Part shown: piece by piece, positions 5,639 to 9,299 of the stretch | Position numbering within the stretch: the stretch's first letter is position 1 | How the letters are laid out: the number at the start of each line of letters is the position of its first letter | Assembly (NCBI RefSeq): GCF_005518285.1 | Contig: NZ_SJDU01000058.1 | Location: 1 to 9,299, forward strand | Direction of reading: 5' to 3' | From: Brachyspira catarrhinii | GTDB taxonomy: Bacteria; Spirochaetota; Brachyspiria; Brachyspirales; Brachyspiraceae | Length of the DNA: 9,299 bases | Program-made: the position numbers and the translations under genes | Notes under the pieces: model-generated | Seen by the model: only the letters and a program-made list of their open reading frames with translations | Databases searched by the model: none | What the model was told of the DNA's origin: nothing

Positions 5639-7246
5639 ATGACTTACAAATTATTTACAAAAACTTTAGTATTATTGCTCTTGCTTTCGTCTTGCAATAA
5701 TATTAAAGAAAAAGATATTAAAGACGAGATAACGGTAAATTTGGAGTATGAGTTAAAAACTATAGACCCAGCTTTAAATAGTAGCTCTTACGGGTTTATA
5801 TACATTAATCATGCTTTCGAGGGTTTGCTAAATAAAGACACAAACAACAATATAATCGAAGGAGTCGCGAACAAATGGGAGATAAGCGAAGACAATTTAA
5901 GATATACTTTCCATTTGAGAGATGACGCGAAATGGAGCGATGGCAAAAAAGTTACGGTGGGAGATTTTTTATATTCTTTCAGAAGAGCGGTAAATCCAGA
6001 AACCGCCTCTCCAATGTCTTATTTGATGGAATATATAAAAAACGCTAAAGATATAACGAGAGGATTAAAACCCGTTCAATCTTTAGGAGTTATCGCCGCG
6101 GATGAAAAAACTTTGATTATAGAATTGGAAGCGCCGACTTTATATTTTTTAGATATTGTCGCTTCGGGCGGAGTGTATGTTCCCGTTAGAGAGGATATTA
6201 TAGAAACCTACGGCGATAATTGGACTTGGAAACCAGAAACTTATATTGGAAACGGCGCTTATAAAATGGTTGAAAGAAAGCCAGACGAACTAATAGCGTT
6301 TGAAATCAATACGAATTATTGGGATTATAAAAGTCAAGTCGCAAAAAGAATTAATTTTGTATTGATGGCTGACGAATATATAGCTTTGAATTCCGTTAGA
6401 ACTGGAGATGTCGATTTTTCTATAACCGCTCCTCCGATAGGCGAAATAGAAAATTTAATTAAGGACGGACTCATGGCGGTGAGCGATATTATAGGTTGTT
6501 ATTATATCGATGTTAATACGAAAGATAAGGCTTTATCCGATAAAAGAGTGAGAAAGGCTTTATCTCTTGCAATTGACAGAAATTATATAATACAAAATAT
6601 AGGGCATGGAAAATTAATCGCAACTGGCGGATTCGTTCCTCCTGTTGTAAAAGGCTTGAATAAATCTTTCAGAGAAGAAAGCGGAGATTATATAGACATT
6701 AATAATCATGCAAAAAATGTGGAAGAAGCGAAAAGATTAATGACGGAAGCGGGCTATCCGAACGGAGAGAATTTTCCTCCTATAGAAATAAATGTTGGAG
6801 CTGGATTTTATACTACGGTAATGGAAGCCGTGCAAGTTATGTGGAAAAATAATTTGAATGTCAATTTGAGAATTAGAACTGTCGAGTCAAAAATAAGTTT
6901 ACCTTTAAGAGAAGCGGGAAACTATCAAATGGTTAGGGCAAGCTGGACGGGAGATTATAACGACCCTTTGGCTATGCTTCAAATAATGACAAGCGACAGC
7001 GATTTTAATTACGGCGGATTTTCCAACGAAAGATACGACAGTTTAATAGAATACGCTCGAACCTCTACCGATGCCGAAAAGAGAATGGAAGCTTTGCGAG
7101 AAGCCGAAGCGATATTATTTGACGAAGTTCCGATTATACCTTTTATATACAGAACGGATTTTTTGGTTGTGAGTCCGAAACTTAAAAATTATATTGACGA
7201 ACCTTTGGGAAGATATAGGTTCAATTACGCTTATATGGAAAAATAA
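5639..7246 (+). CDS. OppA-family solute-binding lipoprotein under a TPP riboswitch (paralogue 2)
   Basis: This 535-residue SBP_bac_5 protein has a type II signal peptide with lipobox L-S-S-C (Cys19), so it should be anchored outside the cytoplasmic membrane and present a ligand to an ABC permease. Landmarks are KTIDPALN (40-47), the signature NKWEIS through WSDGKKVT to DFLYSF (about 79-115), and a NYGGFSN segment. ASWTGDYNDP retains Trp436 and Asp439, matching the E. coli OppA residues that contact the peptide N-terminus. It is clearly homologous over its length to the gene at 2860 and ends almost identically (RFNYAYMEK). No permease or ATPase gene adjoins it. Expression should respond to thiamine pyrophosphate through the upstream riboswitch, suggesting uptake of thiamine, a precursor or a conjugate. 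Family membership is firm; the thiamine role is inferred only from the regulatory element. Confidence 0.93.
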   Translation: MTYKLFTKTLVLLLLLSSCNNIKEKDIKDEITVNLEYELKTIDPALNSSSYGFIYINHAFEGLLNKDTNNNIIEGVANKWEISEDNLRYTFHLRDDAKWSDGKKVTVGDFLYSFRRAVNPETASPMSYLMEYIKNAKDITRGLKPVQSLGVIAADEKTLIIELEAPTLYFLDIVASGGVYVPVREDIIETYGDNWTWKPETYIGNGAYKMVERKPDELIAFEINTNYWDYKSQVAKRINFVLMADEYIALNSVRTGDVDFSITAPPIGEIENLIKDGLMAVSDIIGCYYIDVNTKDKALSDKRVRKALSLAIDRNYIIQNIGHGKLIATGGFVPPVVKGLNKSFREESGDYIDINNHAKNVEEAKRLMTEAGYPNGENFPPIEINVGAGFYTTVMEAVQVMWKNNLNVNLRIRTVESKISLPLREAGNYQMVRASWTGDYNDPLAMLQIMTSDSDFNYGGFSNERYDSLIEYARTSTDAEKRMEALREAEAILFDEVPIIPFIYRTDFLVVSPKLKNYIDEPLGRYRFNYAYMEK

Positions 7247-7264
7247 GAAGTAGAATTTAAAATT

Positions 7265-7297
7265 GTCATTGCGATGGGATTAACCCATTGCAATGAC
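7265..7297. terminator. Palindromic hairpin, probable bidirectional terminator
   Basis: GTCATTGCGATGGG (7265-7278) pairs with CCCATTGCAATGAC (7284-7297) through 14 pairs, one G-U, around a 5-nt ATTAA loop. It sits between the convergent ends of the oppA-like gene (stop at 7246) and the methyltransferase gene (stop at 7310). Flanking A/T runs are short: on the minus strand AATTTT follows the stem, and on the plus strand TAAAAAC. It is the most GC-rich stem in the intergenic DNA. It could also be a member of a dispersed palindromic repeat family. Confidence 0.65.
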
Positions 7298-7309
7298 TAA
7301 AAACTAATT

Positions 7310-7948
7310 TTAAGAGAGAATATCCACAAACACCGAAAAATCACCCATTAAATATTCGTCCGATATTTTCAAATTATATTTTATATTCAATGATTCGAGA
7401 ATTTCTTTTGTAGTTTTTAATATGTCCTCTTTTTTATAATAATAATATTCGTCTCCGTATTTTTCCTTGCATGAAATATCGAGCAAATTAAAACAGACGC
7501 CTTTTCTTGATGCGATTAAAAATAATTTGATGGCGTCTTTCAAAAATTTATCGTTATTTCCAAGATTCAAATTAAAAATTCCCGAAGAATATATATAATC
7601 GAATTCTTTTTCCGCATTCGAGTTTCCGAAAAAATCCAAAGTCATAAATTGCGGATTAATATTTTTAAAAGTTTTCGCTTTAGCTCTTTCAATCATTTCG
7701 GGCATTATGTCTATTCCGATATAATACAAATTTATATTTTGATTGTCTATATATTCCGCCAAACTCCCGAGTCCGCAGCCGACATCAAGCAGAACGGAAG
7801 ATTCCATATTAAAATGTTCCAATAAAGTTTTGAATCTCAATTCCTGCGCTTCTTTCGATTCCCAATCCAAAACCTGATATTCGGGAATATTAAAATCTTT
7901 CACTCTGTTTATATAATGTTCTATTATTGCCGATTTTTTATTTTTCAT
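7310..7948 (-). CDS. Class I SAM-dependent methyltransferase
   Basis: The 212-residue product has a Rossmann-type methyltransferase fold. Motif I is LLDVGCGLGSL (53-63), the SAM-binding glycine loop. The acidic end of strand 2 is IGID (D80), which would contact the ribose, and a TLDFF segment (103-107) follows strand 3. A strand-4 segment FDYIYSSGIFN (116-126) completes the core. The substrate is unknown; the Methyltransf_25-like pattern fits small-molecule or other targets. It is the second gene of a minus-strand pair, 19 nt after galM with no visible promoter of its own, so co-transcription is likely. The Shine-Dalgarno is weak (GTAGAAAA before the ATG). A functional link with sugar epimerisation is not obvious. 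Confidence 0.87.
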   Translation of the reverse strand: MKNKKSAIIEHYINRVKDFNIPEYQVLDWESKEAQELRFKTLLEHFNMESSVLLDVGCGLGSLAEYIDNQNINLYYIGIDIMPEMIERAKAKTFKNINPQFMTLDFFGNSNAEKEFDYIYSSGIFNLNLGNNDKFLKDAIKLFLIASRKGVCFNLLDISCKEKYGDEYYYYKKEDILKTTKEILESLNIKYNLKISDEYLMGDFSVFVDILS

Positions 7949-7967
7949 TTTTCTACATTTAATTTGT

Positions 7968-8957
7968 TTAATATAATTTATAAACGGTTTTTTGATTATA
8001 TTCTCTGTCCGCTTCCAATATTATATTAGGAAAATGGACAAAATTCAAAGACGCTGGCAAAAATTCCGTTTCAAGACAAAAAGCGTTATGTTTATTTAAA
8101 ATCGTTTTTCTCACTTCTCTTCCGTTAAGCATATTTCCCGAATAAAAATGCATCGCTGGTTTTGTTGTGTAAAGTTCCAAAGTTAATCCCGTTTTTTCGC
8201 TATATACTTTCGCTCTCAATTTATTTATATTTTCGCTATCGAATATAAAACAGTTGTCATAACCGCCAGCTTTTTCAATATCCGCTCCAATTTTTTTAGT
8301 TTTATTAAAATCAAAAGGAGTATTTTCCGTTTTCAAAATTTCTCCAGTTGAAACATATTCTTCGTTTACGGGCAAATAAAATTTTGAATCTATAAATAAA
8401 TCATGCTCGTAAATTAGTCCTTCGCCGTTTAAGTTCCAATAAGAATGATTCGTTAAATTAATCGGAGTAGGGGAGTCGGATGTTGCAAAATATTTTATTA
8501 TTATTTCGTTTTCGTCCGTTAAAGAATAAGTAATTTCAATTTTTACATTTGCTGGATAGCCTTCCTCTCCGTCTTTAGAAAAGTAAGAAAATAAAACCGT
8601 TCTATCGTCCAAACTTTTTGAATCGAATTTTTTGAAAGATATTCCTTCAACTCCGCCATGCAAATGATGTTTATTATTGTCGTTTTTTGCGAGTTTATAA
8701 ATTTTATTATTTAATTCAAATTCTCCGTTTATCGTTCTGTTTGCAACTCTGCCAACCGAAGAGCCGATATAATCATGCGCTTTCAAATAAAAATCGTAAT
8801 TGTCGCTTCCGAAAGACGCTTGAATTTCGTTATTATTTTTATCTTTTATGAAAACTCCCGTAATCGAAGCGCCTATATCGGTTAATTTTAATATCATTCC
8901 GTTTTTATTTTTCAATTCGTATAATAAATATTTTTCGCCAAAATTTTTAATTTGCAT
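7968..8957 (-). CDS. galM: Aldose 1-epimerase (mutarotase)
   Basis: This cytoplasmic enzyme interconverts the alpha and beta anomers of hexoses, typically galactose entering the Leloir pathway or glucose. The 329-residue length is normal. Family motifs appear in order: GRVANR (69-74), HLHGG (98-102, with the substrate-binding His100), TNHSYWNLNG (169-178, with the proposed general acid His171), GGYDNCF (231-237, Asp234) and CLETEFLPASLNF (294-306, with the proposed general base Glu296). The active site appears intact. The start is supported by an AAAGGA Shine-Dalgarno on the minus strand and a promoter at 9018-9045. It is the first gene of a probable operon with the downstream methyltransferase. 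No other galactose genes are seen in the window, so assigning it specifically to galactose is from the family, not context. Confidence 0.95.
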   Translation of the reverse strand: MQIKNFGEKYLLYELKNKNGMILKLTDIGASITGVFIKDKNNNEIQASFGSDNYDFYLKAHDYIGSSVGRVANRTINGEFELNNKIYKLAKNDNNKHHLHGGVEGISFKKFDSKSLDDRTVLFSYFSKDGEEGYPANVKIEITYSLTDENEIIIKYFATSDSPTPINLTNHSYWNLNGEGLIYEHDLFIDSKFYLPVNEEYVSTGEILKTENTPFDFNKTKKIGADIEKAGGYDNCFIFDSENINKLRAKVYSEKTGLTLELYTTKPAMHFYSGNMLNGREVRKTILNKHNAFCLETEFLPASLNFVHFPNIILEADREYNQKTVYKLY

Positions 8958-9017
8958 AATTTTCCTTTTTTATTTTATATAATTTTATTTTTAATTTAAT
9001 TAATTTGTTTAGATTTA

Positions 9018-9045
9018 ATTATAATTATAAAGTGGAATTAGTCAA
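9018..9045 (-). promoter_or_regulatory. Promoter for the galM-methyltransferase operon
   Basis: On the minus strand TTGACT (9040-9045) and a perfect TATAAT (9018-9023) are separated by 16 bp. The start near 9011 leaves a leader of about 54 nt, ending in the AAAGGA Shine-Dalgarno of galM. No operator palindrome is apparent. Confidence 0.6.
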
Positions 9046-9150
9046 TAAAATATATATTTTAAACTATTTTTCAAATAATGGTTTATTTTATATTCTTATG
9101 AAAATTAAACTTATCAATATAAAATCCGATATTTTTATAGAAAAAAATAG

Positions 9151-9178
9151 TTGACATTTTTTAAATAATTGTTATTAT
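9151..9178 (+). promoter_or_regulatory. Plus-strand promoter for a gene at the right edge
   Basis: TTGACA (9151-9156) and TATTAT (9173-9178) are separated by 16 bp, pointing rightward with a start near 9185. The 8958-9299 interval otherwise contains the divergent galM promoter and AT-rich sequence. I see no RNA gene or repeat beyond a 9-bp ATGGAATTA direct repeat (9243-9251, 9275-9283). Confidence 0.5.
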
Positions 9179-9274
9179 ATAAATAGATTAAATGATTAAT
9201 GAATAAAAACAGTTTCAAGTGAAGCGATTTTTATAGTGAAGAATGGAATTAATTTTCATATTGGTATAAAAAAG

Positions 9275-9299
9275 ATGGAATTAGAAATAAAGTATGAGG
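9275..9299 (+). CDS. Possible start of a gene cut by the window end, perhaps CYTH-domain
   Basis: An ATG at 9275 opens a frame reading MELEIKYE to the last base; the same frame is open upstream to a stop at 9200-9202, with a GTG at 9236. It lies downstream of a rightward promoter. The first residues contain E-L-E-I-K, which matches the ExExK signature found at the very N-terminus of CYTH proteins (class IV adenylate cyclases, thiamine triphosphatases and inorganic triphosphatases). Eight residues are too few for a firm call, the Shine-Dalgarno is poor, and another ATG at 9294 is possible. Confidence 0.35.

Overview
The window is AT-rich DNA from a bacterium with lipoprotein-type signal peptides. 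Codon use favours AGA for arginine and A/T-ending codons, and TGG (not TGA) encodes tryptophan, so this is not a mycoplasma. Low G+C, spirochaete-style lipoboxes (LNLSC, FSAC, LSSC), a DUF1318-like lipoprotein and orphan OppA-type binding proteins together suggest a spirochaete, most likely Brachyspira or a close relative. That is an inference from style; no marker gene proves it.

Layout. (1) 34-642 (+) encodes a small lipoprotein. It abuts, tail to tail with no gap, a membrane-anchored metallophosphoesterase (643-1557, -). (2) A divergent promoter region (1558-1744) separates the phosphoesterase from an unrecognised protein with one C-terminal membrane anchor (1745-2773, +). (3) oppA-like paralogue 1 (2860-4470, +) has its own sigma70-type promoter. 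(4) A near-perfect promoter drives tRNA-Phe(GAA) (4535-4607). Only 15 nt later comes an RluA-family pseudouridine synthase (4623-5333) with no Shine-Dalgarno and no other visible promoter. (5) A third + strand promoter leads into a TPP (THI-box) riboswitch (about 5367-5457), a leader of alternative AT-rich hairpins, and oppA-like paralogue 2 (5639-7246). (6) A shared palindromic terminator (7265-7297) separates this from a minus-strand operon: galM-type aldose 1-epimerase (7968-8957), then a class I SAM-dependent methyltransferase (7310-7948). (7) The right end (8958-9299) holds the galM promoter on the minus strand, a plus-strand promoter, and the first codons of a gene running off the window, possibly a CYTH-domain protein.

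The most interesting signal is the TPP riboswitch in front of an OppA-family solute-binding lipoprotein. Its near neighbour and paralogue lacks the riboswitch. Neither paralogue has permease or ATPase genes beside it, so both probably feed transporters encoded elsewhere. The simplest reading is that paralogue 2 has joined the thiamine regulon and delivers thiamine, a precursor or a thiamine-containing conjugate. However, it keeps the Trp and Asp at the positions that in E. coli OppA contact the peptide N-terminus. The second notable arrangement is the tRNA-Phe/pseudouridine-synthase transcript, in which tRNA 3' processing would leave a nearly leaderless mRNA.
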